This document shows, in pieces, positions 6,821 through 12,618 of a DNA stretch of 12,618 bases. The position numbers and the translations under genes are program-made. The notes below the pieces were generated by a model. That model saw only the letters and a list, made by a program, of their open reading frames with translations. It was not told the origin of the DNA and searched no databases. Each line of letters begins with the position of its first letter. Positions within the stretch are counted from its first letter, which is position 1. The stretch covers positions 1 through 12,618 of the forward strand of contig JAAUPH010000039.1 in the NCBI GenBank assembly GCA_012035435.1, read 5' to 3'. Origin of the DNA: Sphingopyxis sp. Lineage in GTDB: Bacteria; Pseudomonadota; Alphaproteobacteria; Sphingomonadales; Sphingomonadaceae.

Positions 6821-7887
6821 TTGATCGTTTGATATTTTTGGCGCTGTCATCGCTGGCTTCCGGTTCCGCCTTGGCGAGCGGCTTTATTGACTATACTGAA
6901 ACGCGCGAAAAGCTCAGCAGCCACCAAGCCTGTGTTGGGCGGTTGCACGCGCAGGCCGCATCAGACCTTGCCGCTGCAGAGCCACGCATATTTGGCGAAG
7001 ATGGGTCTGTTCGCGAAGTTGGTGTTCAGCAGATCAGCAATGGCGTTCAAGTCATTAGCCCAAGGGCCGCGCGTTATGAGGCGCGGATTTGGCACAGCCA
7101 GGGCCGACCACGCGTTGATCATGGCACGATGGAGTTCCAGCCCCGTTGGGAAGAAAACAAGCTGCAATGTGTCGGTAAGACTTTGGTTCATAAACCGGCG
7201 AACGGATTTACGCTGAGCAATATTGTGCCCCTCGGGACCTACGGTCTCGACTCGGCACGAATGCCTGCGCTCTGGAAAGCGAAGGATGTGAACGCCTTCG
7301 TTGTTCGCCGGGAAGATCGAAATGTTGTAAGGATCGAACTAACGGAAGAAGAGCAGGCAAAACAGCGCGCCGGCGCGGGCGGCAACCGGCCGACGATGAT
7401 CCTGTTCGACGAGATTCTCCAGGAAGGAACGATTGAAGTCAAGGTCGCCGCCGAGATCAATGGCAGGGGCGGGGCAGACGCTCGCGGATTTGCAGGCATC
7501 GTCTTTCATCATGATGATGCAAGTGGGGCGTTTGAGGCAGTCTATCTGCGCATGTCAAACGGCACGCTGAACAGCCCTCCGCCTCCTTCACCCAGGGATG
7601 TCCGTGCGATACAATATGTCGCGCATCCGGATTTTCATTTCGATGTATCGCGGGCGCAGTTCCCCGGAACTTACGAAAAATCCGCGCCCGTCAGCGTGGG
7701 GACCACACATGTGTTGCGGATCGCGATTGATAGCGGGGCGGTGCAAGCATGGGTTGATGAACAGCTGGTTCTTCGGCTGGACGACCTTAAATTTCTTGGC
7801 CGCTCAGGGCGCGTTGGCCTGTGGGTTGGGGACGGCACAACCGCCTATTTCTCTGACCTCAAAATCAGCCCGACAAAGAGTGACTAA
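6817..7887 (+). CDS. Exported protein with C-terminal DUF1080/concanavalin-like domain
   Basis: 356 aa, intact. The signal peptide spans 1-20 (SLASGSALA). An N-terminal region (about 22-125) carries two Cys (QACVGRL, LQCVGKTL) and is not recognised. The C-terminal region (about 150-352) has the jelly-roll pattern of 3-ketodisaccharide hydrolase/LamG-like domains: TMILFDEILQEGTIEVKVAA, then GFAGIVFHHDD, HVLRIAIDSGAVQAWVDEQL and GRVGLWVGDGTTAYFSDLKI. Such domains bind or cleave sugars; which applies here cannot be seen. The start overlaps the upstream stop by four bases (ATGA). Possibly periplasmic glycan binding. Confidence 0.8.
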   Translation: MIDRLIFLALSSLASGSALASGFIDYTETREKLSSHQACVGRLHAQAASDLAAAEPRIFGEDGSVREVGVQQISNGVQVISPRAARYEARIWHSQGRPRVDHGTMEFQPRWEENKLQCVGKTLVHKPANGFTLSNIVPLGTYGLDSARMPALWKAKDVNAFVVRREDRNVVRIELTEEEQAKQRAGAGGNRPTMILFDEILQEGTIEVKVAAEINGRGGADARGFAGIVFHHDDASGAFEAVYLRMSNGTLNSPPPPSPRDVRAIQYVAHPDFHFDVSRAQFPGTYEKSAPVSVGTTHVLRIAIDSGAVQAWVDEQLVLRLDDLKFLGRSGRVGLWVGDGTTAYFSDLKISPTKSD

Positions 7888-7917
7888 AGCCGCCGGGGTC
7901 TGTCTCGCCGGGCGGAC

Positions 7918-8961
7918 ATGTCTATGCTGAGCGCCGTAGTGATCTTGCTCTGCTGCGTTGTAATCGCCTTCCGCTGGGGCAGGAAAACGCTGCGGCTTCG
8001 CAAGTTGCGGGAGAAACGCGCGGCGTCGGAAGCGCCCTATCGACAGAAAATCGACGAGATTTGCGAGCTTGCGGTGCTGACGGATCGGATGGTCACGATA
8101 CATCGGGGTTTGCCAGGCTATACGACAATGACGGCTTATCCCGACTTTTCAGCCCATATGGCAGCGCGCGGAAAAACTGTTGCCGACAAACCGGATTTTT
8201 CCCAAGTTCAGCGATCACTGCACTGGTGGATTGCCCCGCGCTGGTACAGCGTCACTTTGGCGCCCAACCGGCTTGGATTTCATGCCATGGACAAGGATGA
8301 CGCCACCTCCGACCCAGACTTGATGCCCATAACCCACAAGCGGGACGACGTCAAAATTATCGCCGACATGATACACCAATTCCACCAATATTTGGGCCTT
8401 CCCGATGCTCTTTTCGACGCGCGCAAGCCGAAAATTGTCGCTCCGTCGATCTCTCAGTCACAGTATCAGAGCCAACATTATGACATCACGCCAACGAACA
8501 AGTGGCAGCATATCATGCAATATGTCGAAAGCGGCGACTATCGGGTCTTCTTCGACATGTTTGATGCTGAATATGACCAACCCGTTATGCTCTGGATCGA
8601 CCATCGCGAGGATGATGAAGACATTGCCAAGAACTGCGAAAGCATCCTCAAAACGGGCGATCTTGATAGCTGGTGGGCCGATGATGATACGCTTGACCTC
8701 ATCATCCGGTTTCGCGGCACCCATCACCGCATCGTGTATCCCAACGACTATGCTGACCGTGACACGACCATTATTGCCCTCAATCGCATCATTCAGCCAG
8801 ACTATGAGCTACGCTATTGCACGGCCTCAGACGGAAGCGACACCGGCGCGTTCTTGCCGGCGACCCGCGCCGAATGGGACACATTGGAACAGAGCTTTCC
8901 ACAAAGGCAAGGTCGCCTGTTTCAACCAATAGATGATCACTTCAAAAAGATGAGCAGCTAG
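7918..8961 (+). CDS. Protein with one N-terminal membrane segment and a large soluble domain, unknown
   Basis: 347 aa. Residues 3-20 (MLSAVVILLCCVVIAFRW) form a membrane helix followed by a very basic stretch (GRKTLRLRKLREKR), so the remaining about 310 residues should face the cytoplasm. The soluble part is rich in Trp, His and Asp (SLHWWIAPRWY, MLWIDHREDDEDI, DSWWADDD) and looks folded, with no motif I can name. It starts 31 bases after the previous gene with only a weak GGCGG before the ATG; Met3 is an alternative start. It is the last gene of the plus group and the only one that is not a classic exported protein. Convergent with the TetR gene. Confidence 0.75.
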   Translation: MSMLSAVVILLCCVVIAFRWGRKTLRLRKLREKRAASEAPYRQKIDEICELAVLTDRMVTIHRGLPGYTTMTAYPDFSAHMAARGKTVADKPDFSQVQRSLHWWIAPRWYSVTLAPNRLGFHAMDKDDATSDPDLMPITHKRDDVKIIADMIHQFHQYLGLPDALFDARKPKIVAPSISQSQYQSQHYDITPTNKWQHIMQYVESGDYRVFFDMFDAEYDQPVMLWIDHREDDEDIAKNCESILKTGDLDSWWADDDTLDLIIRFRGTHHRIVYPNDYADRDTTIIALNRIIQPDYELRYCTASDGSDTGAFLPATRAEWDTLEQSFPQRQGRLFQPIDDHFKKMSS

Positions 8962-8967
8962 CGCGCA

Positions 8968-9588
8968 CTAACCTTTTGTACCAAGAAGCAGGTCCAGCAT
9001 GGCATCGACACGGGGCTTTCCGGTGACGGCATCTGTGCGCGATTCAAAAATGCCGGTCGAACGCATAACGACAAAGCCGTGGATCATTGACCATGCCGCC
9101 GTCCCCAATGTTTCGACATCTGACACGCCTGAACCCGATTGTTTGGTGGCTGAATCCAGCACTCCCAAAAAGTCACGATAAGCCTCTTCGAGTTTACGGT
9201 AAAACGAGGGATTTTCCCAATCAACAAGGTCCTTGCGCCATAATAAATCATATCGTGCCGGGTGTAATATTGCGTAGTCGTACAGTCCGATCAGATAAGC
9301 TCTTGCCCGGTCTTTCGCATCTTGAACGGGATAGGCATCAACTGTTGCCAGATACGCGTCAAAAATCTGCTGCGCCATTTCGGTCAGCAGATGCTTCAAG
9401 TCTGCGAAATGATTTGCAGGCGCAGCGTGTGATACACCTGCGGCGCGCGCAACGGCGCGGATAGTCACGCCTTCTGGGCCTTCCTTGTCGAGCAAGATGA
9501 ATGCCTCGGTGAGCAATTTCACCTTCAACGGAGCAACAGCGTTTGCGATCGGGAGACTGGCCTCATTCAATTTTATTGACACTGTCAA
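8968..9588 (-). CDS. TetR/AcrR-family transcriptional repressor
   Basis: Up to 206 aa. The helix-turn-helix lies at about 41-67: VTIRAVARAAGVSHAAPANH then FADLKHLL, a variant of the usual YxHFxxK end. The C-terminal part (ILHPARYDLLWRKD, and WSMIHGFVVMRSTGIF) fits the WHG-type ligand domain (TetR_C_33). No ATG is available. TTG 9588 lies inside a palindrome; TTG 9570 or the GTG/TTG codons near residues 23-25 are alternatives, so the true N-terminus may be up to about 24 residues shorter. It is divergent from the DUF6640-like gene and very likely represses itself and that gene through the two palindromes. The ligand is unknown. Confidence 0.88.
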   Translation of the reverse strand: MTVSIKLNEASLPIANAVAPLKVKLLTEAFILLDKEGPEGVTIRAVARAAGVSHAAPANHFADLKHLLTEMAQQIFDAYLATVDAYPVQDAKDRARAYLIGLYDYAILHPARYDLLWRKDLVDWENPSFYRKLEEAYRDFLGVLDSATKQSGSGVSDVETLGTAAWSMIHGFVVMRSTGIFESRTDAVTGKPRVDAMLDLLLGTKG

Positions 9589-9589
9589 T
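9575..9589. promoter_or_regulatory. Probable TetR operator 1
   Basis: ATTGACACTGTCAAT is a perfect 15-base palindrome centred on 9582. It lies at the start of the TetR gene and contains a TTGACA that could serve as a -35 for the divergent gene. Confidence 0.72.
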
Positions 9590-9603
9590 CAGCAATGTAA
9601 ATT
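9576..9603 (+). promoter_or_regulatory. Possible promoter of the DUF6640-like gene
   Basis: TTGACA at 9576-9581, a 16-base spacer, then TAAATT at 9598-9603, about 38 bases before ATG 9641. The -35 lies in operator 1 and the -10 reaches operator 2, so repressor binding would block it. The -10 is imperfect. Confidence 0.4.
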
Positions 9604-9615
9604 GACAGTGTCAAC
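9601..9615. promoter_or_regulatory. Probable TetR operator 2
   Basis: ATTGACAGTGTCAAC has the same 13-base palindromic core TTGACA-N-TGTCAA, centred on 9608. That is 26 bp from operator 1, so two repressor dimers could bind on nearly the same face of the helix. Confidence 0.72.
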
Positions 9616-9640
9616 CAACGTTGGGGCTGGATCATCGTTC

Positions 9641-10072
9641 ATGCAAGAGTCTCTTCTCCTCCGCCGCATTCTTCTCACTTTGTCGGTGTCCGTCTTGGGT
9701 CTGCTGGTACCCTATCTCGAATATAGCCCCACCCACATCTTCAATCCTGATTGGCCCGGTCACGCCAAATTGCATGACGTCTGGCAGTTGATGACCAACT
9801 CAACTTTGTCTGGCGCAGCCGCCTATCTGGCGTGGACGCGCGATGATCTGCGCACGGCGGCCCGCCTGGGTCTCGTGGCGCCCCTGGCGTTCCTGCTCTC
9901 CTATCTTTTGATGGACCATTATGGCGGTTCAATGGTGAACAGCGATGGCACTGAACTGCGCTTTGGCAGCTTCAATGCTTCACTGATCATGATGCTGATC
10001 GTCAGCGGCATTTTGGGCTTTCTGGCGGTGGCGCGGCCAGTGGGCAGCACCCGACCGGATGATGCAATGTGA
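9641..10072 (+). CDS. DUF6640-like four-helix membrane protein
   Basis: 143 aa from ATG 9641. An upstream in-frame start at 9485 would run through the TetR gene and both operators and is not credible. Four hydrophobic segments lie at about 9-27, 52-66, 75-92 and 112-131. Between the first two is THIFNPDWPGHAKLHD (31-46), the His/Asn/Trp-rich signature I associate with DUF6640 proteins, which are often found beside TetR regulators. The ribosome site is weak. It is controlled by the divergent TetR gene through the palindromes upstream. Its activity is unknown; a role in stress or small-molecule response is a guess from the regulator. Confidence 0.8.
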   Translation: MQESLLLRRILLTLSVSVLGLLVPYLEYSPTHIFNPDWPGHAKLHDVWQLMTNSTLSGAAAYLAWTRDDLRTAARLGLVAPLAFLLSYLLMDHYGGSMVNSDGTELRFGSFNASLIMMLIVSGILGFLAVARPVGSTRPDDAM

Positions 10073-10135
10073 ACATTCTGATGCCCCATCCTAATACTGG
10101 CCGATTTTCCCAAGACATGCACCAGGCTCTGGGAG

Positions 10136-11026
10136 ATGTTTGAGCCTCGGTGGGCCGACCTGACGGGCTACATTGACGTTACTGTTCAACCAATTGTGAC
10201 CAATGGATGCCAGATCTCGGTGGAAAGCATCATGCAGGACCGAGCTTTGGGAAGCCCCAGCAATCCGGCCATGCCGTCACGTGTTTGTGGTGCGGGGGCG
10301 TCGATTGGTCCGGGTCAGCTTTTGATCAAGGTCAGTGCGGCCTGTAATGCGATGGAGGGGCTTGGACCACTGACGCGTTGCATTGCATATGGAAAGGGCT
10401 GGCTCGAAGCTCTGGCGCCTCACGGGTCTCGGCCGCCGCAAGCTGACCGTTGCATCGCGCGTTCGGGCATAGTTGTTGCGGTGGGCCACGCTGTGCCGGG
10501 CTTTCATATTGGCGATGCGGTTATCGCCGTGTCCGATCAACAGTTGCCTCATGATACAGGATATTGGGTGTCTGAGAGAGATCAGCCGATAGCGCGGATC
10601 CCAGCAGGTCTATCGGTCCCTGATACATTGGCTTTGACCAAAGGCGCGGCGCTGGCAATGCGCTTCTTGCGTACCGCGCGGGCGGCTCAGCCCAGCCAAG
10701 TCATGATTTTTGGCGCAGGCTCTGACATGGGGGCCGCCCTGGTGCAGCTGTCCAAAACAGCGGGCGCGGAAGTTACCGCTGTTACCCATAGCGCAAAGCT
10801 GTGGGCGGTCGCTGCGCTTGGTGCCGACAGCGTTCTCGACTTTGCCAGAATGGCCGCGCTCGATCTATCGAACAGCTTTGAGGTGCTGTTCGACTGCACC
10901 GGCACGCTATCAAAAAGGCAGGCACGCAAACTCCTCGCCAATCAAGGGCGTTTCGCTGTCATCGGCGGCGGCAACGGAAAATCGTCTCGGGCAACAAGAC
11001 CGGCAGATATGCGACAGATACACTAG
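10136..11026 (+). CDS. MDR-type oxidoreductase, shortened at the C-terminus
   Basis: 296 aa. Residues about 56-160 match the GroES-like half of medium-chain reductases (GPGQLLIKVSAACNAMEG; SGIVVAVGHAVPGFHIGDAVIAV). Residues 185-280 match the nucleotide-binding half (QVMIFGAGSDMGAALVQLSK, AGAEVTAVTHSAKL, LGADSVLDF, LFDCTG, GRFAVIGGGNGK). No zinc ligands are visible, as in quinone-reductase-like members. The glycine motif is GAGSDMG rather than the usual GAxGxVG. The family normally has about 60-70 more residues after the GRF-x-x-IGG strand; here the protein ends in unrelated RPADMRQIH, and no other frame supplies the rest. The first about 45 residues match nothing. Likely a decaying or truncated gene; catalytic activity is doubtful. 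Confidence 0.65.
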   Translation: MFEPRWADLTGYIDVTVQPIVTNGCQISVESIMQDRALGSPSNPAMPSRVCGAGASIGPGQLLIKVSAACNAMEGLGPLTRCIAYGKGWLEALAPHGSRPPQADRCIARSGIVVAVGHAVPGFHIGDAVIAVSDQQLPHDTGYWVSERDQPIARIPAGLSVPDTLALTKGAALAMRFLRTARAAQPSQVMIFGAGSDMGAALVQLSKTAGAEVTAVTHSAKLWAVAALGADSVLDFARMAALDLSNSFEVLFDCTGTLSKRQARKLLANQGRFAVIGGGNGKSSRATRPADMRQIH

Positions 11027-11203
11027 TGCATCAAAAGCCTCGTTGCCAGGCAAGCCGTGGTAGTATCGCTCATACAAATTAGATCATTCGATTTGTCGGG
11101 TGGCTGCCCTGAGGACCGAAGCAGATTAGCTGCGCCAAACATATTGAGGGCTTAACACCGTTTATCCACCTGTGACGACAGTGAGATCATCAAGACCGAA
11201 TGC

Positions 11204-11210
11204 AGGAGGA
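11204..11210 (+). promoter_or_regulatory. Strong ribosome binding site before an ATT start
   Basis: AGGAGGA is followed by AAAAAGCC and then ATT 11219. It is the strongest ribosome site in the right half of the window and points to a start at ATT, not at the GTG 24 codons... about 24 bases further on (11243). Confidence 0.65.
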
Positions 11211-11218
11211 AAAAAGCC

Positions 11219-11713
11219 ATTTCAAAAAAGCACTATTTCACTGTGGCCCTTGCTTGCGCTGCCCCAATGCTAGACCCTTTCGGCTTGGCAACGGCCGTTC
11301 ATGCAAAACAGGCACCGCCAAGGGGAGAGACTTTCGACCTCAAGATATCCAACGAAGGATGCTTCAAGGGCAGCGGAATAGAGCCCTATGTTCAGCAAGC
11401 CATCGCCCAGCGGCGTCGTGCCGCCCGGCAAAACAATGGCAAAGAACTGACGTCATTCTATGTTCCTGTGCCTTCACACTCGTGGCGCGGCCTAACCGTA
11501 ACGGGTGTGGGTCTACACTATGAAAGCACATCGATCTATTTCCGCGAACCATTGGCAAAGGTGCGGCGAGTTTTGAGGACGGCGGGCGTGCGCATTGCTG
11601 CTGACGATTCCATCCCGATCGCCAACGAAGAAGCCGTCGAAGTGCAGCGCTTACGCGCGCCGACAGGTTACGCACGCCAGTACGGCGTCAGCGAAATCGA
11701 ATGCGGAGTGTGA
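11219..11713 (+). CDS. Small exported protein of unknown function, ATT start
   Basis: 164 aa if begun at ATT 11219. That start follows AGGAGGA by eight bases and gives a proper signal peptide: basic SKKH, a hydrophobic core VALACAAPML, and a cut near AVHA. The next start, GTG 11243, would remove the basic end and has no ribosome site. An ATG at 11200 is in another frame and overlaps the ribosome site. The mature part (about 30-164) has two Cys (NEGCFKGSG and IECGV at the end), an Arg-rich helix (AIAQRRRAARQ) and strands such as WRGLTVTGVGLHYES. No family is recognised. ATT may be a mutated ATG, since ATG-TCA-AAA-AAG differs by one base. Confidence 0.7.
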   Translation: MSKKHYFTVALACAAPMLDPFGLATAVHAKQAPPRGETFDLKISNEGCFKGSGIEPYVQQAIAQRRRAARQNNGKELTSFYVPVPSHSWRGLTVTGVGLHYESTSIYFREPLAKVRRVLRTAGVRIAADDSIPIANEEAVEVQRLRAPTGYARQYGVSEIECGV

Positions 11714-11720
11714 TTCAATA

Positions 11721-11795
11721 ATGTGCGACACCAACTCGGATCCCCGCCACGGGTTGCTGGTCCATTTCCAGAAACGCAAAGTCGGTATGCGGTGA
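11721..11795 (+). CDS. Possible 24-codon leader reading frame
   Basis: ATG 11721 opens MCDTNSDPRHGLLVHFQKRK and ends at TGA 11793-11795, which overlaps the GTG (11792) of the next gene (GTGA). GGAG lies about 13 bases upstream, which is far. It could couple translation into the following membrane protein gene, or be chance. Confidence 0.25.
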   Translation: MCDTNSDPRHGLLVHFQKRKVGMR

Positions 11796-12025
11796 ACCCG
11801 TCCATTTTGCATTTCTCGAAAACACAGAGCCTCTTTCTAGTGGCGCTGATGGCCATAGCTATCGCCGCCTGCATCTGGCTTCTGCTTGACCATCCGCTGT
11901 TTGCCCCGCCGCCGCTACCGCCACCCGCGCCAACCGGCGCATTCGATACGCCCGCCGACAGTCTGACCTACCTCGAAGCGCTGCGCGCTTCGCGTCCTCG
12001 CGAGGCCATGGTATCGACCGGCTGA
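11792..12025 (+). CDS. Membrane protein with PH-like tail, N-terminal part (frame break near 12020)
   Basis: From GTG 11792: basic N-terminus, membrane helix 17-35 (FLVALMAIAIAACIWLLL), Pro-rich PPPLPPPAP, then ADSLTYLEALRASRPREAM and a stop at 12025. A start at GTG 11723 in the same frame is possible but would put about 23 polar residues before the helix. The next frame continues with a second helix, so this is likely the first third of one 224-aa protein that lacks one base around 12019-12025. Function unknown. Confidence 0.55.
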   Translation: MNPSILHFSKTQSLFLVALMAIAIAACIWLLLDHPLFAPPPLPPPAPTGAFDTPADSLTYLEALRASRPREAMVSTG

Positions 12026-12045
12026 CTGGCGGTTGGGCAAGCCTA

Positions 12046-12465
12046 TTGGTGTTGATGGCCTGTATCCTGGCGGCACTTTGGGAAATCGGCATGAAATCGT
12101 GGCGGCTGATCAGGCCCCAAGCGGCGCTGGCGGTGCAGAATGGCCAATTGCTGTTGCACCCCAGTTTCGTGAATGCACCTCCTGCAATCGCGCTCGCCGC
12201 AATCCGTGCTGTGACCTTTGACCGCGCAGACCGGGCAAGTCCCACCGGCATGGATTCGGCCCTGACTGCCTATTCGCTGACCAACCGCCTTGCCATGAAA
12301 TTTGGCGCGCGGCTGCGCCACATTCTGTTGATCAACTATATCGACGAGCGCGGCCATAACGAAAATGTGCGGATCAATGATGCTGAAGTCGATGGCGGCG
12401 TCGATCAATTGCGGCGGTTCGCCGACTATCTTCGGATGATCGCAAAACCCTCGCAGGTGCGCTGA
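12046..12465 (+). CDS. Membrane protein with PH-like tail, C-terminal part
   Basis: The frame is open from before 12010 (LTGGWASLLVLMACILAALW). It starts with a helix, then RPQAALAVQNGQLLLHPSFV and alternating strands (IRAVTFDRA, GARLRHILLINYIDERG), ending in a helix (VDQLRRFADYLRMIA). That helix-then-strands pattern resembles small bacterial PH-like membrane proteins; this is a fold guess only. No ribosome site precedes TTG 12046 or ATG 12055, so it is more likely the end of the gene that starts at 11792. Confidence 0.55.
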   Translation: MVLMACILAALWEIGMKSWRLIRPQAALAVQNGQLLLHPSFVNAPPAIALAAIRAVTFDRADRASPTGMDSALTAYSLTNRLAMKFGARLRHILLINYIDERGHNENVRINDAEVDGGVDQLRRFADYLRMIAKPSQVR

Positions 12466-12494
12466 AGCATCGGCTACCAATGGCACGAGATTCA

Positions 12495-12618
12495 GAGGCT
12501 GACTCGAAAGTTCATTCGATTTGGCAATGGGATGCGATGAAGCGGGTAAGGCGTCGGATGTGAGCGATGGTGGTCCAAGCGGTGGAGCTTTCGATCGATT
12601 TCTCCCAGTCCTTGGGGA
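12495..12618 (-). mobile_element. IS5-family insertion sequence, right end only
   Basis: The element runs off the window. Its boundary is set at GAGGCTGACTCGAAAG (12495-12510), a likely terminal inverted repeat beginning GAG as in IS1031/IS427-type elements. It is preceded by TCA (12492-12494), which fits a TNA target site. The other end is not visible, so the duplication cannot be confirmed. Confidence 0.6.
12512..12618 (-). CDS. IS5-family transposase, C-terminal end
   Basis: 35 codons ending in TGA 12512-12514: KDWEKSIESSTAWTTIAHI, then RRLTRFIA. The K-D-W/F-E-x-x-I-x-S-x-x-A-W-x-x-I-A-x-I-R-x-L-x-R pattern is the typical end of IS5-group DDE transposases. The catalytic part lies outside the window. 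Confidence 0.75.
   Translation of the reverse strand, partial: PKDWEKSIESSTAWTTIAHIRRLTRFIASHCQIE

Noticed and set aside
8405..8932. 175-codon frame inside the 7918 gene
   Set aside because: Ser/Arg/Thr-rich composition, no ribosome site, fully inside a better gene; a shadow frame.
9485..9640. Longer N-terminus for the DUF6640-like protein
   Set aside because: It would run through the TetR gene and both operators and adds residues unlike the family; ATG 9641 gives a natural membrane start.
11044..11054. Palindrome TTGCCAGGCAA as terminator
   Set aside because: The arms leave a one-base loop and no T-run follows, so it cannot form a terminator hairpin.
11200..11523. 107-codon reading frame from ATG 11200
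   Set aside because: It overlaps the ribosome site, lacks a signal peptide and is out of frame with the coherent exported protein from 11219.
1..12618. CRISPR array, tRNA or rRNA genes
   Set aside because: No short regularly spaced repeats and no recognisable tRNA or rRNA sequence were seen on either strand.

Overview
The window looks like a chromosomal accessory region of an alphaproteobacterium, most likely a sphingomonad. This is inferred from codon use, from protein families typical of that group (DUF4189-like modules, a TetR regulator beside a DUF6640-like membrane protein, an IS5-family element) and from secreted proteins whose motifs resemble sphingomonad hypotheticals. No RNA gene, CRISPR array or replication origin was seen.

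Layout. Positions 1-5261 hold one tightly packed minus-strand operon in which nearly every gene encodes a Sec-exported protein. In transcription order these are a protein with a carboxypeptidase-regulatory-like domain (5261-4533), a small secreted protein with an Adhesin_E-like look (4536-3937), and then a family expansion of cysteine-rich DUF4189-like proteins. The expansion comprises S3 (3933-3127), the long protein L with a 256-residue internal tandem duplication (3130-1431), S1 (1434-515), a about 33-codon remnant of a second L gene (510-409), and S2 (412 to the window edge). Neighbours overlap by 4 bases or lie a few bases apart. The remnant and a 100-bp direct repeat with a 1022-bp period show that an L-S unit was duplicated in tandem and one L was then deleted.

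Divergently, a plus-strand group (5467-8961) encodes an LprI/DUF1311-like exported protein (possible lysozyme inhibitor), an exported protein of unknown function, an exported protein with a DUF1080/concanavalin-like C-terminal domain, and a protein with one N-terminal membrane anchor. With the minus operon this makes an island of envelope or secreted proteins around one shared intergenic region.

From 8968 to 10072 there is a TetR/AcrR regulator divergent from a four-helix DUF6640-like membrane protein. Two near-identical palindromes (TTGACANTGTCAA, 26 bp centre to centre) between them are probable operators. Next come a C-terminally truncated MDR-type oxidoreductase (10136-11026), a small exported protein whose best start is an ATT codon (11219-11713), a membrane protein with a PH-like tail split by a frame break (11792-12465), and the end of an IS5-family element (12495-12618).

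The main oddity is that five genes are split by a one-base frame break: S1, L, the LprI-like gene, the 5941 gene and the 11792 gene. Four lack one base and one has one base too many. In S1 and L the breaks lie in T-runs at the same position of the aligned DUF4189 module. They are either uncorrected indels, true decay, or slippage-type recoding; raw reads would decide.
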